Source of the DNA: Betaproteobacteria bacterium
GTDB lineage: Bacteria > Pseudomonadota > Gammaproteobacteria > Burkholderiales > SG8-41
Direction: 5' to 3'
NCBI GenBank assembly: GCA_016192825.1
Contig: JACPTK010000097.1
Coordinates: forward strand, 1 to 36,071
Length of the DNA stretch: 36,071 nucleotides
The notes beneath the pieces were generated by a model. It saw nothing but the letters and a program-made list of their open reading frames with translations. It made no database searches and was not told the DNA's origin. Shown piece by piece: positions 16,407 through 26,696 of this stretch. Both the position numbers and the translations under genes were made by a program. Numbering within the stretch: position 1 is the first letter of the stretch; every line of letters begins with the position of its first letter.

Positions 16407-17716
16407 CAGCGGGTTGTTTCGCTGATCCGCAGCCCCGTCGAGCGGCCAAGCTCGGCGAAGCCGGGAAAGGACGTGGCGACATTCGCGCAGTCCGTGATGG
16501 TGATCGGCGCCGCGGCACGCAGCGCGGCCATCGCGAAGGCCATTGCGATGCGGTGATCCCCCCTGCAGTCCAGCCTGCCGCCGCGGTAGGCTCCGCCCCG
16601 AATGCGCATGCCGTCCGCGGTCGGCACGGCGTCGGCGCCAACGGCTGCAAGACCGTCCGCCATCACCTGGATGCGGTCGGATTCCTTGACCCTCAGCTCC
16701 TCCGCGCCGCTCACGACCGTTTCGCCGCTGGCGCTGGCCGCCGCAATGAACAGCGCCGGGAACTCGTCGATGGCGAGCGGGACCAGGCGCCGCGGAACCT
16801 CGATGCCGCGCAGCGGCGCGCTTCTCACGCGGATGTCCGCCACCGGCTCGCCGCCCGACGTGCGCGCGTTCATGAGTTCCAGATTGGCGCCCATCAGTTT
16901 CAGGATTTCCAGCACGCCCGTGCGCGTCGGATTGACCCCGACGTGCTCCAGCGTGATGTCCGAGCCTTCGGCGATCGACGCTCCAACCATGAAAAAAGCA
17001 GCCGAGGAAATGTCGGCGGGCACGTCGATCGCGGCCGCCTTGAGCGTCGCGCCGCCCCGCACGCACACGGTGGCGCCGCTCCGCTCCACTGTGGCACCGA
17101 ATCCCTGCAGCATGCGCTCCGTGTGATCGCGGGTGGGAGCCGGCTCGGTGACGCAGGTGCGGCCGGCCGCGTACAGCCCCGCCAGCAGCAACGCCGATTT
17201 CACCTGGGCGCTCGCGACCGGCATGTCGTAGCTGATGCCGGTCAAGGGGTGGCCTCCGCGTATCTTCAAGGGCGGCCGGCCGCCCTCGGCGGTCTCGATG
17301 CGCGCGCCCATGCGGGCGAGCGGATCGGCGACGCGTTTCATCGGGCGCCGGCGCAGGCTGTCGTCGCCCGTCAGCTCCGAGCCGAAAGTCTGCCCCGCCA
17401 GCAGCCCCGTCAGCAGCCGCATCGCGGTCCCGGCATTGCCGCAGTCGAGCGCGCCGGCTGGCGCCTTCAGCCCGCGCATGCCGACGCCATGCACGGTGAC
17501 GTTGCCCTGCCGCGGCCCGTCGATCTTCACGCCCATGGCGCGAAACACGTTCATGGTCGCGAGCGCGTCCTCGCCTTCGAGAAAACCGGTGACGCGCGTC
17601 ACGCCCTCCGCAATCGAGGCCAGCATGATGCTGCGGTGGGAAATGGACTTGTCGCCCGGGACGCGGATGCGGCCCTTCAGCACGCCACCGGGATCCACAC
17701 GATAATTGACTGTCAT
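16406..17716 (-). CDS. aroA: 3-phosphoshikimate 1-carboxyvinyltransferase (EPSP synthase)
   Basis: The 436-residue enzyme joins PEP and shikimate-3-phosphate in the sixth step of the shikimate pathway. The PEP-binding PGDKSISHR is at 20-28, [12 protein letters not shown] at 89-100, and the RVKESDR and [13 protein letters not shown] segments complete it. Gly95 in GNAGTA is intact. It lies between tyrA and cmk in the aromatic cluster and is coupled to cmk. Confidence 0.97.
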   Translation of the reverse strand: MTVNYRVDPGGVLKGRIRVPGDKSISHRSIMLASIAEGVTRVTGFLEGEDALATMNVFRAMGVKIDGPRQGNVTVHGVGMRGLKAPAGALDCGNAGTAMRLLTGLLAGQTFGSELTGDDSLRRRPMKRVADPLARMGARIETAEGGRPPLKIRGGHPLTGISYDMPVASAQVKSALLLAGLYAAGRTCVTEPAPTRDHTERMLQGFGATVERSGATVCVRGGATLKAAAIDVPADISSAAFFMVGASIAEGSDITLEHVGVNPTRTGVLEILKLMGANLELMNARTSGGEPVADIRVRSAPLRGIEVPRRLVPLAIDEFPALFIAAASASGETVVSGAEELRVKESDRIQVMADGLAAVGADAVPTADGMRIRGGAYRGGRLDCRGDHRIAMAFAMAALRAAAPITITDCANVATSFPGFAELGRSTGLRISETTR

Positions 17717-17742
17717 TGCGCTTGCGTCGCGTCCGATGACAA

Positions 17743-17818
17743 GGATTGAGGATTGAGGATTGAGGATTGAGCAAACACGGTCGAATCCATTGGAGGCATT
17801 AACTCAATCCTCAATTCC
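17743..17818. repeat. GGATTGA heptad inverted array, aroA-tyrA
   Basis: Four perfect GGATTGA words (17743-17770) face inverted TCAATCC, TCAATTCC at 17804-17818 across a 33-nt loop. The tyrA stop codon (17804-17806) is part of the right arm, so tyrA ends ...GIED from repeat sequence. Confidence 0.9.
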
Positions 17819-18709
17819 ATCGGCTCGATCCTGCTTCTTGACGAGCCACTTCTCGCGAGCGCCGCGCGCCTGCTCGAACATGCCCCTGAGGGCCGTCGCG
17901 TCGGATTGCTCGATGGCCGCGCGCATCTCCTCGAGCGCGTTCTCGTAATCCTCCAGCGCGGCGAGCAGCGCGTCGCGGTTGGCGACGCAGATGTCGGCCC
18001 ACATCTCCGGCGAGCTGCCCGCGATCCGCGCCGTGTCGCGCAGCCCGCCTGCGGACAACCCGAAGAGCCGCCCGGGGTTGCGCCGCCGCGCCAGCATGCC
18101 GACCAGCGCGAACGCGATTACGTGCGGCAGGTGGCTTACGGCAGCCAGGATGGCATCGTGCTCCTGCGCATCGAGCCGGGTCACCCGCGCGCCACAGGAT
18201 TCCCAGGCCCGCTGCACCAGCCGCGTCGCCGATGCCGCCGTTTCCGGCTGGGGCGTGAGGATCACGTTTCTCCCGCGGAAGAGCTCGGGAACGGCCGCCG
18301 TCGCGCCGCTCTTCTCGGTGCCCGCGATCGGGTGGGCGGGGACGAAGCGCGCGAACCGGCCGCCAAGGAAGCGGCGGGCGCATGCGATCACGTCGCCCTT
18401 GGTGCTGCCGGCGTCGGTGACCACGGCATGCGCCGGAAGGTGCGGCGCGATCGCCATCATCACCGCCGGCATCTGGCCGACGGGTGTAGCGAGCAGCACC
18501 AGGTCCGCGTCGCGCACCGCGCGCGCCGGCTCCCGCGACGCCTCGTCGATGACCTTGAGCTTGAGCGCGTCGGCAAGGTTGCGGCGCGTGCGGCCCACGC
18601 CGGCGATGCGCTTCACCACGCGCGCGCGTCGCAACGCGAGCGCGAACGACCCCCCAATCAGCCCGACGCCGATCACGACCAGCTTGCCGATCTTGAGCCT
18701 GGCAGGCAC
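17804..18709 (-). CDS. tyrA: Prephenate dehydrogenase
   Basis: The 301-residue enzyme oxidatively decarboxylates prephenate to 4-hydroxyphenylpyruvate for tyrosine. The NAD(P)-binding VIGVGLIGGSFALAL lies at 12-26, and the substrate-binding and catalytic segment PAHPIAGTEKSG with its conserved His lies near 127-138. No chorismate mutase or ACT domain is attached. The start is GTG (18709). The last residues are encoded by the GGATTGA array. It sits between hisC and aroA. Confidence 0.94.
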   Translation of the reverse strand: MPARLKIGKLVVIGVGLIGGSFALALRRARVVKRIAGVGRTRRNLADALKLKVIDEASREPARAVRDADLVLLATPVGQMPAVMMAIAPHLPAHAVVTDAGSTKGDVIACARRFLGGRFARFVPAHPIAGTEKSGATAAVPELFRGRNVILTPQPETAASATRLVQRAWESCGARVTRLDAQEHDAILAAVSHLPHVIAFALVGMLARRRNPGRLFGLSAGGLRDTARIAGSSPEMWADICVANRDALLAALEDYENALEEMRAAIEQSDATALRGMFEQARGAREKWLVKKQDRADGIED

Positions 18710-18725
18710 GAGTGGAGAATCCTTG

Positions 18726-18830
18726 ACCGCAGAGGCGCAAAGACGCCAAGAATTTGCAAAGACTACCGAATATTACCGGAATATTCCGGATTTCCTTGCG
18801 TGTGCATTGCGCCTTTGCGACTTTGCGGTT
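18726..18830. repeat. CGCAGAGG octad inverted array, tyrA-hisC
   Basis: The left arm (18726-18747) reads ACCGCAGAGGCGCAAAGACG; the right arm (18809-18830) is a close inverse (GCGCCTTTGCGACTTTGCGG). The loop holds AATATTCCGG-type palindromes. The left arm lies 16 nt from the tyrA start and the right arm 8 nt from the hisC stop. Confidence 0.8.
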
Positions 18831-18838
18831 GGTGGCGG

Positions 18839-19942
18839 TCAGATTGCGGCGAGCGCCCGCTCGAGCGCGGCGAGGAAGCGGGCATTTTCGGATTCCAGTC
18901 CGACGGTGACGCGCAGGTGCTGCGGCATGCCGTAGCTCGCAACCGGCCGCACGATCACGCCGGCTTTCAGCAGCTTCTGGAACACGCCCGCCGCGTCCTG
19001 CACCCTGAAGCTCACGAAATTGCCGTAGGAGGGAATGTACTCGATGCCGAGGCGCCTGAAGCCATCGGTCAGCTGGCGCATCCCGGCCCGATTGAGGTCG
19101 CAGCTCCTGCGCACGAAATCCGCATCTTCCAGCGCCGCGGCGGCGGCGGCAAGCGCCACGCTGTTGACGTTGAAGGGCTGGCGCACGCGATTCATGAGGT
19201 CCGCAATCCCCGCCGCGGCATAAGCATAGCCCACGCGCAGTCCAGCCAGGCCGTAGACCTTGGAAAACGTGCGCGTCACGACCAGATTCGGAAACCGCTG
19301 CAGCCAGGCAACGCTGTCGGCCTTGAGTTCGTCGGGCAGGTATTCGTTGTAGGCCTCATCCAGCACCGCCAGCACCTCGCGCGGCAACGTGGCGATGAAC
19401 TCTTCGAGTTCGCGCGCCCGGACCATGGTGCCGGTCGGGTTGTTGGGATTGGCGATGAACACCAGCCGGGTTCTCGGCGTGACGGCACGGCGCATCGCCG
19501 CAAGATCGTGGCCGAAGTCCCTGGCGGGAACCTCGATGCCGCTGGCGCCGACCGCCTGCACCGCGAGGGGATACACGGCGAAGGCGTGCCGGGAATAAAC
19601 CGCTTCCAGCCCGGGCGCCAGGAACGCGCGCGCCGCCATCTCCAGCACGTCGTTCGATCCGTTGCCGAGCACGATGCATTCCCGGGCCACGCCATGGCGG
19701 CGGGACAGCGCCTGCTTGAGCTCGAAGCCGTTGCCGTCGGGATAGCGCGCGAGATCGGACAGCACGGCCTCGATCGCGCGCCGCGCCGCGGGGCTCACGC
19801 CGAGGGGATTTTCGTTGGAGGCGAGCTTGATGATGTCCGTCTCCGCCACCCCCATCTCGCGCGCAAGCTCCGAGATCGGCTTGCCGGGCTGATACGGGGC
19901 GATGGCGCGGACATAGCCGGGGGCGAGGTCGCAAATATCCAT
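18839..19942 (-). CDS. hisC: Histidinol-phosphate/aromatic aminotransferase
   Basis: The 367-residue fold-type I PLP aminotransferase has NPNNPTGT for substrate/PLP binding, DEAYNEYLP, and the Schiff-base lysine in [18 protein letters not shown]. Its place between pheA and tyrA suggests transamination of phenylpyruvate and hydroxyphenylpyruvate, possibly as well as histidinol-phosphate (HisC2 type); sequence alone does not settle this. ATG 19942 is chosen over a GTG two codons upstream. Arrays lie on both sides. Confidence 0.93.
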   Translation of the reverse strand: MDICDLAPGYVRAIAPYQPGKPISELAREMGVAETDIIKLASNENPLGVSPAARRAIEAVLSDLARYPDGNGFELKQALSRRHGVARECIVLGNGSNDVLEMAARAFLAPGLEAVYSRHAFAVYPLAVQAVGASGIEVPARDFGHDLAAMRRAVTPRTRLVFIANPNNPTGTMVRARELEEFIATLPREVLAVLDEAYNEYLPDELKADSVAWLQRFPNLVVTRTFSKVYGLAGLRVGYAYAAAGIADLMNRVRQPFNVNSVALAAAAAALEDADFVRRSCDLNRAGMRQLTDGFRRLGIEYIPSYGNFVSFRVQDAAGVFQKLLKAGVIVRPVASYGMPQHLRVTVGLESENARFLAALERALAAI

Positions 19943-19948
19943 GAACAC

Positions 19949-20040
19949 AGTGTTGAGTTTTGAGTGTTAAGTGTTGAATTAACCGCAGATACAAGAACGC
20001 GTTCTTTCAACTCAACATTCAAAATTGAGCACTCAACACT
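19949..20040. repeat. AGTGTTG heptad inverted array, hisC-pheA
   Basis: Words AGTGTTG, AGTTTTG, AGTGTTA, AGTGTTG run from 19949 to 19976. The right arm (20008-20040) contains CTCAACATTC, AAAATTGAGC and ACTCAACACT in the same 7-bp phase. The loop centre is a 14-bp perfect palindrome, AAGAACGCGTTCTT (19993-20006). The pheA stop follows 3 nt after the right arm. Confidence 0.85.
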
Positions 20041-20043
20041 CCG

Positions 20044-21108
20044 CTAGGCGACGGCCACCGGATAGGAGCCGAGATTCTTCAGGAACGTCGCCTTCTGCTT
20101 CAGCGCCGCGAGGGCGCGCGCCACGTTGGCGTCCCGCCGGTGGCCTTCGACGTCCACGTAGAACACGTATTCCCACAGCCCGGCGCGCGACGGCCGGGAC
20201 TCCAGGCGGGTCATGCTGACCCGGTTCGCCGCCAGCGGCGTCAGCAGTTCGTGCACCGCGCCCGGCACGTTGCGCGCGGACAGGATGAGCGAAGTCTTGT
20301 CCCTGCCCGAAGGCGCCGCGTCGTGCTCGGCGATGACGAGGAAGCGCGTGGTGTTCTTTGCCTCGTCTTCGATGTTGCGCTCGATCAGTTTCAGCCCGTA
20401 GAGCGCGGCCGCGGTCCGCGGGCCGATCGCCGCCGCGCGCCGGTCGTCCGCGGCAATCCGCGCCGCCTCGGCGTTGCTGACGACCGCGGAGCGCGCGGCA
20501 CGCGGCAAATGGCGGTCGAGCCACCGCTGGCACTGGGCAAGGCTTTGCGTGTGCGAGACGATCTTGCGCACGTCGGCAAGCCGCCCGCTCCTGCTCATGA
20601 GGCACTGGCGCACCGGCAGCATCACCTCGCCGCAGACCTTCGCAGGGGTGGAGAGCAGCAGGTCGAGCGTTCGCCCGATCGCGCCCTCGGTCGAGTTTTC
20701 GACCGGTACCACCCCGTATCCGACGGCGCCGGTCTCGACCTTGCGGAATACTTCGTCGATCGACGGGCATGGCGCGAGGGCGGTGCTTCCCCCGAAATGC
20801 TTGACCGCCGCCTCCTGGCTGAACGTGCCCTGCGGACCGAGGAAGGCGACCGTCACCGAATCCTCGAGCGCGCGGCACGCCGCCATGATCTCGGTGAACA
20901 GGCGGGCGAGCGCGGCGCCAGCCAGCGGGCCGCGGTTTTCGGCGAGGATGCCGCGCAGGACCTGCGCCTCGCGCTCGGGACGATAGACCTTGGATTCCTT
21001 GAGCCTGCCGATGCGCTGCGCGAGCCGCGCCCTCGCCGAAAGCAGCTTCACCAGCCGCCGGTCGAGGGCATCGATCTTGCCGCGGATTGGTTTGAGCGAG
21101 TCGGCCAT
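20044..21108 (-). CDS. pheA: Bifunctional chorismate mutase/prephenate dehydratase
   Basis: The 354-residue P-protein turns chorismate into phenylpyruvate. Residues 1-90 are an AroQ-type chorismate mutase (IRGKIDALDRRLVKLLSARA). The dehydratase follows with FLGPQGTFSQEAA and the TRF motif in NTTRFLVI. A C-terminal ACT domain with RLESRPSRAGLWEYVFYVD gives phenylalanine feedback. ATG 21108 matches the family N-terminus; the frame is open to 21186. It lies downstream of serA. Confidence 0.96.
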   Translation of the reverse strand: MADSLKPIRGKIDALDRRLVKLLSARARLAQRIGRLKESKVYRPEREAQVLRGILAENRGPLAGAALARLFTEIMAACRALEDSVTVAFLGPQGTFSQEAAVKHFGGSTALAPCPSIDEVFRKVETGAVGYGVVPVENSTEGAIGRTLDLLLSTPAKVCGEVMLPVRQCLMSRSGRLADVRKIVSHTQSLAQCQRWLDRHLPRAARSAVVSNAEAARIAADDRRAAAIGPRTAAALYGLKLIERNIEDEAKNTTRFLVIAEHDAAPSGRDKTSLILSARNVPGAVHELLTPLAANRVSMTRLESRPSRAGLWEYVFYVDVEGHRRDANVARALAALKQKATFLKNLGSYPVAVA

Positions 21109-21139
21109 GAAATCGATTCTAAACCGCCGGTGGCCACCA

Positions 21140-21235
21140 GTGATCAAAAGCGTGAGCCGTGATCCGCGATCCGAAACCCATTTCACGCCCCCGCAACGGA
21201 CTCGATCGATTCACCGATCACGGTTCACGGATCAC
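21140..21235. repeat. GTGATCC heptad inverted array, pheA-serA
   Basis: The left arm has GTGATCA (21140) and then CGTGAGC, CGTGATC, CGCGATC, CGAAACC (21151-21178). The right arm (21208-21235) has GATTCAC, CGATCAC, GGTTCAC, GGATCAC. The serA stop codon follows one base later (21237). Confidence 0.85.
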
Positions 21236-21236
21236 T

Positions 21237-22424
21237 CTACTGTCCCTCGACGGGCAGGTAGCGCACCGACAACACACCCTCGATCATGGCGACCTGCTCG
21301 ATCAGCCGGGCGGGCACCTTGCTGTCGACATCCACCAGCGTGTAGGCCATTTCCCCCCTCGACTTGTTGATCATGTTGTGGATGTTGAGCTTCGCCTTGG
21401 CCATCGTCGTGGAAATCTGCCCCACCATGTTCGGCACGTTGGCATTGGCGATGCCCACGCGGTACGGCGATTCGCGCGCCATCGCCACGTCGGGGAAATT
21501 CACCGCATTCCGGATGTTGCCGTGCTCGAGGAAGTCCCGCACCTGGTCCACCACCATGATCGCGCAGTTGTCCTCCGCCTCGCGGGTGGAGGCGCCGAGG
21601 TGGGGAAGCGCGACCACGTGGGGATGCCTGGCCAGCTTCCGCGCCGGAAAATCGCAGACGTAATACCGGAGGCGCTTCGCCACAAGCGCCTCCAGCACGG
21701 CGTCGTTGTCGACAATGCCCTCGCGCGCGAAGTTAAGCAGGATGGCGCCGTGCTTCATCAGCTTGATCCGGCTTGCGTCGACCATCTTGCGGGTCACATC
21801 GAGCAGGGGCACGTGCACCGTGACGAAGTCGGCCGCCTTGAGCACCTCCTCGATGCTGTGCGCTTTGCGCACCTGCGCAGGCAGGCTCCACGCCGCGTCC
21901 ACCGTGATCTCCGGATCGTAGCCCAGAACGTTCATGCCAAGCTTGATCGCCGCGTCCGCGACCAGGCTCCCGATCCGGCCCAGGCCGACGACGCCCAGGA
22001 TGTGGCCCGGGAGCTCCAGCCCCGCAAACTGCTTCTTGCCGTCCTCGACCAGTTTGTGCAGCGTCTTGTCCTCGCCCTCGAGCCCGTCCACGAAATGCAG
22101 CGCCGGCACCAGGTTGCGCGCGGCGATCAACAAGCCCGCGATCACCAGTTCCTTGACGGCGTTGGCGTTTGCGCCGGGCGCGTTGAATACCGGAACGCCG
22201 CGACCGCTCATCCGCTCCACCGGAATGTTGTTGACGCCGGCGCCGGCGCGCCCGATCGCCTTCACGCCCGCCGGGATGTCGATCGCGTGCATGTCGTGCG
22301 AGCGCACCAGGATGGCGTCGGGCCTGTCGACATGGCTGCCGATCACGTAGCGCGCGGACGGCAGGCGCTTCAGCCCCACGCTGGAAATGGCGTTGAGCGT
22401 GAGGATATGCAGAGTGTCAGCCAT
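21237..22424 (-). CDS. serA: D-3-phosphoglycerate dehydrogenase
   Basis: The 395-residue enzyme starts serine synthesis by oxidising 3-phosphoglycerate. The NAD-binding [17 protein letters not shown], the [11 protein letters not shown] segment, and the catalytic His in [14 protein letters not shown] are present. A C-terminal ACT domain ([20 protein letters not shown]) suggests serine feedback. It starts inside the last 8 nt of serC (ATGGCTGA), so translation is coupled. The start at 22424 was chosen for this overlap and the conserved N-terminus. Confidence 0.95.
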   Translation of the reverse strand: MADTLHILTLNAISSVGLKRLPSARYVIGSHVDRPDAILVRSHDMHAIDIPAGVKAIGRAGAGVNNIPVERMSGRGVPVFNAPGANANAVKELVIAGLLIAARNLVPALHFVDGLEGEDKTLHKLVEDGKKQFAGLELPGHILGVVGLGRIGSLVADAAIKLGMNVLGYDPEITVDAAWSLPAQVRKAHSIEEVLKAADFVTVHVPLLDVTRKMVDASRIKLMKHGAILLNFAREGIVDNDAVLEALVAKRLRYYVCDFPARKLARHPHVVALPHLGASTREAEDNCAIMVVDQVRDFLEHGNIRNAVNFPDVAMARESPYRVGIANANVPNMVGQISTTMAKAKLNIHNMINKSRGEMAYTLVDVDSKVPARLIEQVAMIEGVLSVRYLPVEGQ

Positions 22425-23499
22425 GAGATTTCTCAAATGCACGCATGAAATCAACCAGCGCCGCGACGCCCTCAAGGGGCATCGCGTTGTAGATGGACGC
22501 GCGCATGCCGCCGATCGCGCGATGCCCCTTCAGTTGCGTCAAGCCGCGGCTCTCGGCCTGCTTGAGGAACTCCGCGTCGAGCTTCTCGTTGCGCAGCCGG
22601 AACTGCACGTTCATGCGCGAGCGGTCCTCCCTGACGACCGGAGAGTGGTAGAACTCGGTCTGGTCGAGGTAATCATAGAGCAGCTTCGCCTTGGCGATGT
22701 TGATCTCCTCCATTTTCCCGAGGCCCCCGAGCTTCTTCAGCCACTGGAACACCAGGCCCGCCAGGTAGATCGCGTAGGTCGCGGGCGTGTTGTGCATCGA
22801 GTCCGCCTCGGCCTGAACCTTGTAGTCGAACACGCGCGGCGTGCCGGGCAGAGCCTGCCCGACGAGGTCTTCTCGCACGATGACCAAGGTGAGACCGGCG
22901 GGGCCGATGTTCTTCTGCGCCCCGGCGTAGATCAGGCCAAAGCGGCCGACGTCGAGCGGCCGCGACAGGATGTGCGATGACGCGTCGCTGACCAGCGGGA
23001 CGCCCCCGGTGTCGGGGATCCAGTGGTACTCGACGCCCTCGATGGTTTCATTCGAAGTGATGTGGACGTACGCCGCCTGCGGATCGAGCTTCCACGTGTC
23101 CTGACGGGGCACGTACGTGAACTTGCCGTCCTCGGAGCTCGCCGCGATGCTGATCCGGCAATAGCGTTTGGCCTCCGCGATCGCCTTTTTCGACCAGTAG
23201 CCCGTGGCAACGTAATCCGCGCCGTTCTTGCCTCGCAACAGGTTCATCGGCACGAACGCGAACTGCGCCGCCGCGCCGCCCTGCAGAAACAGCACCTTGT
23301 AGTTCGCGGGCACCGCCAGCAGCTCGCGCAGATCGGCCTCGGCCTGGGCATGGATAGCGATGAACTCCTTGCCGCGATGGCTCATTTCCATCACCGACAT
23401 GCCGGTCCCGCGCCAGTCGAGCATTTCCGCCGCGGCCTGCCGCAATACCGGCTCCGGCAGCATCGCCGGACCGGCGCCGAAATTGAATACCCTTGCCAT
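22417..23499 (-). CDS. serC: Phosphoserine aminotransferase
   Basis: The 360-residue PLP enzyme makes 3-phosphoserine from 3-phosphohydroxypyruvate and also serves pyridoxal phosphate synthesis. It opens with [23 protein letters not shown] lies near 41-47, and the PLP lysine is in [18 protein letters not shown]. The length is normal. It follows gyrA across a GGATTGA array and overlaps serA. Confidence 0.97.
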   Translation of the reverse strand: MARVFNFGAGPAMLPEPVLRQAAAEMLDWRGTGMSVMEMSHRGKEFIAIHAQAEADLRELLAVPANYKVLFLQGGAAAQFAFVPMNLLRGKNGADYVATGYWSKKAIAEAKRYCRISIAASSEDGKFTYVPRQDTWKLDPQAAYVHITSNETIEGVEYHWIPDTGGVPLVSDASSHILSRPLDVGRFGLIYAGAQKNIGPAGLTLVIVREDLVGQALPGTPRVFDYKVQAEADSMHNTPATYAIYLAGLVFQWLKKLGGLGKMEEINIAKAKLLYDYLDQTEFYHSPVVREDRSRMNVQFRLRNEKLDAEFLKQAESRGLTQLKGHRAIGGMRASIYNAMPLEGVAALVDFMRAFEKSHG

Positions 23500-23516
23500 G
23501 TAATCGTTCCGATTCA

Positions 23517-23620
23517 GGATTGAGGATTGAGGATTGAGGATTGAGGGATGGGGGATGAGGATGGAGCATTCGGGATTGAGGGTGATTCTTACTCAATCCC
23601 CAATCCCATCAGCTCAATCC
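23517..23620. repeat. GGATTGA heptad inverted array, serC-gyrA
   Basis: Four perfect GGATTGA words (23517-23544) decay into GGGATGG/GGATGAG/GATGGAG variants to about 23580. The right arm (23591-23620) carries CTCAATC, CCCAATC, CTCAATC. The gyrA stop (23614-23616) is inside the right arm, giving the C-terminus NGVED. Confidence 0.9.
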
Positions 23621-26160
23621 TCCACGCCGTTGGTCTCGACGACCTTCTCCAGGCCGGCGAGCCTCTCGCCCTCATCGAGGTTGATGAGCCGCACGCCCTG
23701 CGTCGAGCGTCCCTGCTCGCGCACCTCCGAGATGCGGGTGCGGATCAGCACGCCGCCGGTGGTGATCAGCATGAGCTCGTCCTCGGCGCCGACGAGCTGC
23801 GCGCCGATCAGCTTGCCGTTGCGCTCGCTGCACTCGATCGCGATGATGCCCTGGCTGCCGCGCCCATGGCGCGTGTACTCCGCAACCGGCGTGCGCTTGC
23901 CGTAGCCGTTCTCGGTGGCCGTCAGCACCGACTGGCTTTCGTCGGCCGCGGTCAGCAGCGAAATGACCCGCTGGCCCTCCTGCAATTTCATGCCGCGCAC
24001 GCCGGTCGCCCCGCGGCCCATGGCGCGCACCTCGTCCTCCGCGAAACGCACCGCCTTGCCGGCGTCCGAGAACAGCATCACGTCCTGCTTGCCATCGGTC
24101 AACGCCACCCCGATCAGGTAATCCCCGTCTTCCAGACCGACCGCGATGATGCCCTTCGACATCGGCCGCGAGAACGCCGAGAGCGCGGTCTTCTTCACCG
24201 TCCCCATCGCGGTGGCCATGAACACGAAGTGCTCGTCGTCGAACGCCGAGACCGGCAGCGCCGCGGTGATCTTCTCGTGCTCCATGAGCGGCACCAGGTT
24301 CACGATCGGCTTGCCGCGGGAGGAACGGCTGCCCTGCGGCACTTCATAGACCTTGAGCCAGTAGACGCGGCCGCGGTTCGAGAAGCACAGGATGTGATCG
24401 TGGGTGTTGGCGATGAAGAGTTTCTCCACGAAATCGTCTTCCTTGGTCGCGGTCGCCTGCTTGCCGCGCCCGCCGCGCTTCTGCGCCCGATAGTCCGTCA
24501 CCGGCTGCGATTTCATGTAGCCGCCGTGGGACAGCGTCACCACCACGTCCTCCGCCGCGATCAGGTCCTCCGTGGACAGCTCCTGGGTCTTGGTGACGAT
24601 CTCGCTCTTGCGCTCGTCGCCGTAATCCTTCTTGACCTCGTCGAGCTCCTGCGAAATGATCGCCGTGACGCGCGCGGGCTTCGCCAGGACATCGATCAGG
24701 TCCACGATCCTCTCCATCGTCTCGCGGTATTCGGAAGTGATCTTATCCTGCTCCAGGGCCGTGAGGTTCTGCAGCCGCATCTCGAGGATGCGTTGCGCCT
24801 GGACGTCGGAGAGCTTGTAGCCTTTCTTCTGCAGTCCGAACTCGGCGGCCAGCCCCTCCGGCCGGGACACCGGGCCCTCGCCCCGCGCCAGCAGCTCCTC
24901 CACCAGCCTGGAGCGCCAGAAACGCGCCATCAGCCCGTCCTTCGCGTCGGCCGGCGTGGCGGCTCCCTTGATCAGCACGATCACGTCGTCCACGTTGGAC
25001 AGCGCCACCGCAAGCCCCTCGAGGATGTGGCCGCGTTCCCGCGCCTTCCGCAGCTCGAACACGGTGCGACGCGTCACCACCTCGCGGCGGTGGCGCAGGA
25101 AAGCGTCCAGGAACTGCTTGAGGTTCAGCAGCCGCGGCTGGCCGTCAACCAGCGCGACCATGTTCATGCCGAACGTGTCCTCGAGCTGCGTTTCCTTCCA
25201 CAGGTTGTTGAGGATCACGTCCTCGTTCTCGCCGCGCTTCAGCTCGATCACCGCGCGCATGCCGGCCTTGTCGGACTCGTCGCGGATGTCGGCGATGCCC
25301 TCGATCTTCTTGTCGCGCACCAGCTCGCCGATCTTCATCAGCAGGTTGGCCTTGTTGACCTGGTACGGCAACTCGTCGATCACGATAGTCGTGCGCCCGC
25401 CCTTCTCCGTTTCCTCGAAATGGGTGCGCGCGCGCATCACGATCTTGCCGCGGCCGGTGCGATAGCCCTCCCTGACGCCCTCCAACCCGTAGATGATTCC
25501 GCGCGTCGGGAAATCGGGGGCGGGCACGATCCTGATCAGATCGTCAACGCCGATGCCGGGGTCCTTCAGCAGCACCTGGCAGGCATCCACCACCTCGGAC
25601 AGGTTGTGCGGGGGAATGTTGGTTGCCATGCCGACCGCGATGCCCGAAGAGCCGTTCACGAGCAGGTTCGGTATGCGCGTCGGCAGCGTGACCGGCTCCT
25701 GCTCCTTGCCGTCGTAGTTCGGCACGAAATCGACGGTTTCCATGTCGATGTCGGCCAGCAGGTCGGACGTGATGCGATCGAGCCGGCATTCGGTGTAGCG
25801 ATATGCGGCCGGCGAGTCGCCGTCCACCGACCCGAAGTTGCCCTGCCCGTCGATCAGGGTGTAACGCATGGAGAAGTCCTGCGCCATGCGCACCAGCGCC
25901 TCGTAGGTGGCGGTGTCGCCGTGGGGGTGATACTTGCCCAGCACGTCGCCGACCACCCGCGCGCACTTGACGTAAGGGCGGTTCCACACGTTGTTCGCCT
26001 CGTGCATCGCGTACAGAATGCGGCGATGCACCGGCTTCAGGCCGTCCCGGACGTCGGGGAGCGCCCGGCCCACGATCACGCTCATCGCGTAATCGAGGTA
26101 GGAGCGGCGCATCTCTTCTTCGAGGCTTACCGGGAGCGTTTCCTTCGCGATCTGGTCCAT
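23614..26160 (-). CDS. gyrA: DNA gyrase subunit A
   Basis: The 848-residue type II topoisomerase subunit introduces negative supercoils with GyrB. The winged-helix breakage region carries the catalytic Tyr122 in AAYRYTE. The quinolone-resistance region [10 protein letters not shown] has Thr83 and Glu87 in E. coli numbering. A GyrA-box-like QKRGGRG lies near the start of the C-terminal beta-pinwheel, which shows the usual blade repeats. There is no acidic tail, and the last residues come from a GGATTGA array. It heads the minus-strand cluster. Confidence 0.98.
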   Translation of the reverse strand: MDQIAKETLPVSLEEEMRRSYLDYAMSVIVGRALPDVRDGLKPVHRRILYAMHEANNVWNRPYVKCARVVGDVLGKYHPHGDTATYEALVRMAQDFSMRYTLIDGQGNFGSVDGDSPAAYRYTECRLDRITSDLLADIDMETVDFVPNYDGKEQEPVTLPTRIPNLLVNGSSGIAVGMATNIPPHNLSEVVDACQVLLKDPGIGVDDLIRIVPAPDFPTRGIIYGLEGVREGYRTGRGKIVMRARTHFEETEKGGRTTIVIDELPYQVNKANLLMKIGELVRDKKIEGIADIRDESDKAGMRAVIELKRGENEDVILNNLWKETQLEDTFGMNMVALVDGQPRLLNLKQFLDAFLRHRREVVTRRTVFELRKARERGHILEGLAVALSNVDDVIVLIKGAATPADAKDGLMARFWRSRLVEELLARGEGPVSRPEGLAAEFGLQKKGYKLSDVQAQRILEMRLQNLTALEQDKITSEYRETMERIVDLIDVLAKPARVTAIISQELDEVKKDYGDERKSEIVTKTQELSTEDLIAAEDVVVTLSHGGYMKSQPVTDYRAQKRGGRGKQATATKEDDFVEKLFIANTHDHILCFSNRGRVYWLKVYEVPQGSRSSRGKPIVNLVPLMEHEKITAALPVSAFDDEHFVFMATAMGTVKKTALSAFSRPMSKGIIAVGLEDGDYLIGVALTDGKQDVMLFSDAGKAVRFAEDEVRAMGRGATGVRGMKLQEGQRVISLLTAADESQSVLTATENGYGKRTPVAEYTRHGRGSQGIIAIECSERNGKLIGAQLVGAEDELMLITTGGVLIRTRISEVREQGRSTQGVRLINLDEGERLAGLEKVVETNGVED

Positions 26161-26208
26161 GAAAAACCGGGGAAATGACGAGGCACTTCGGCCGTCTAAA
26201 AAGGGGCG

Positions 26209-26217
26209 ATTTTACCA
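26209..26217 (-). promoter_or_regulatory. Putative extended -10 promoter of gyrA
   Basis: On the minus strand TGGTAAAAT (26217 to 26209) fits an extended -10 element about 50 nt upstream of the gyrA start. No good -35 is seen at the usual distance. This is a prediction from motif only. Confidence 0.4.
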
Positions 26218-26501
26218 TGCAACGCGTTCACAACTTCGCCTGTACACCGGCAATTTCCGGCGTCCGGCCGCGCGAAAAAAACGTGCCTGTGGAAAGTCGT
26301 GTGCGCGCCGGTTGTAGACCCACGCGCGATTCCGCTTGATCGCGGGGCAGCGGCGGAATGGCGCGCCGTTTCCCGGGGCCGCCCCTTACGCGCCAGGCCC
26401 GCCCAAACGCACGCAGGAAACCGGAATTCGATGATGGCTCCCCGGCTGCGAGCGTCCGCATGGTGAGCCCCCTTGGGCCGACCCCACTCCCGGTCCTCAA
26501 A
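26218..26501. other. Gene-poor spacer between gyrA and ompA
   Basis: No protein gene is supported in this roughly 280-bp part of the divergent gyrA-ompA spacer. A 90-residue minus-strand open frame (26228-26500) is Arg/Gly/Pro-rich and has no recognisable domain. The stretch ends at a strong plus-direction terminator, so a small RNA on the plus strand is possible. Confidence 0.4.
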
Positions 26502-26530
26502 GCCCCGCCGGGGGGGCGGGGCGTTTCTTA
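26502..26530 (+). terminator. Orphan rho-independent terminator
   Basis: GCCCCGCC (26502-26509) pairs with GGCGGGGC (26515-26522) over a GGGGG loop and is followed by GTTTCTTA. No plus-strand protein gene lies upstream within this spacer. Confidence 0.7.
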
Positions 26531-26567
26531 TTTACAACAGGGAGATATGCCTTTTCCCTGAGAACCG

Positions 26568-26576
26568 TGTTATGAT
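26568..26576 (+). promoter_or_regulatory. Putative ompA promoter -10
   Basis: TGTTATGAT fits an extended -10 (TGnTATGAT). It would give a leader of about 115 nt before the ompA ATG. The -35 is poor. Motif evidence only. Confidence 0.4.
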
Positions 26577-26696
26577 TTCCGCATAATTTGCCTTGCCCGG
26601 ATGGTTATGATATTAGTAGCCCTTGGGGAGACTCCACAGGTTAACCGGCATTCCGGCGGGTCCCTAACCATCGCTCAAACAGGAGGATCAATAATC

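Noticed and set aside
17743..17818. CRISPR-like array
   Set aside because: Units are 7 bp without spacers, arms are inverted, and no cas gene is nearby.
23548..26178. 876-residue plus-strand open frame
   Set aside because: It is antisense to gyrA with shadow composition and no motif.
26228..26500. 90-residue minus-strand frame upstream of gyrA
   Set aside because: Arg/Gly/Pro-rich composition, no ribosome binding site, and it ends at the terminator stem.
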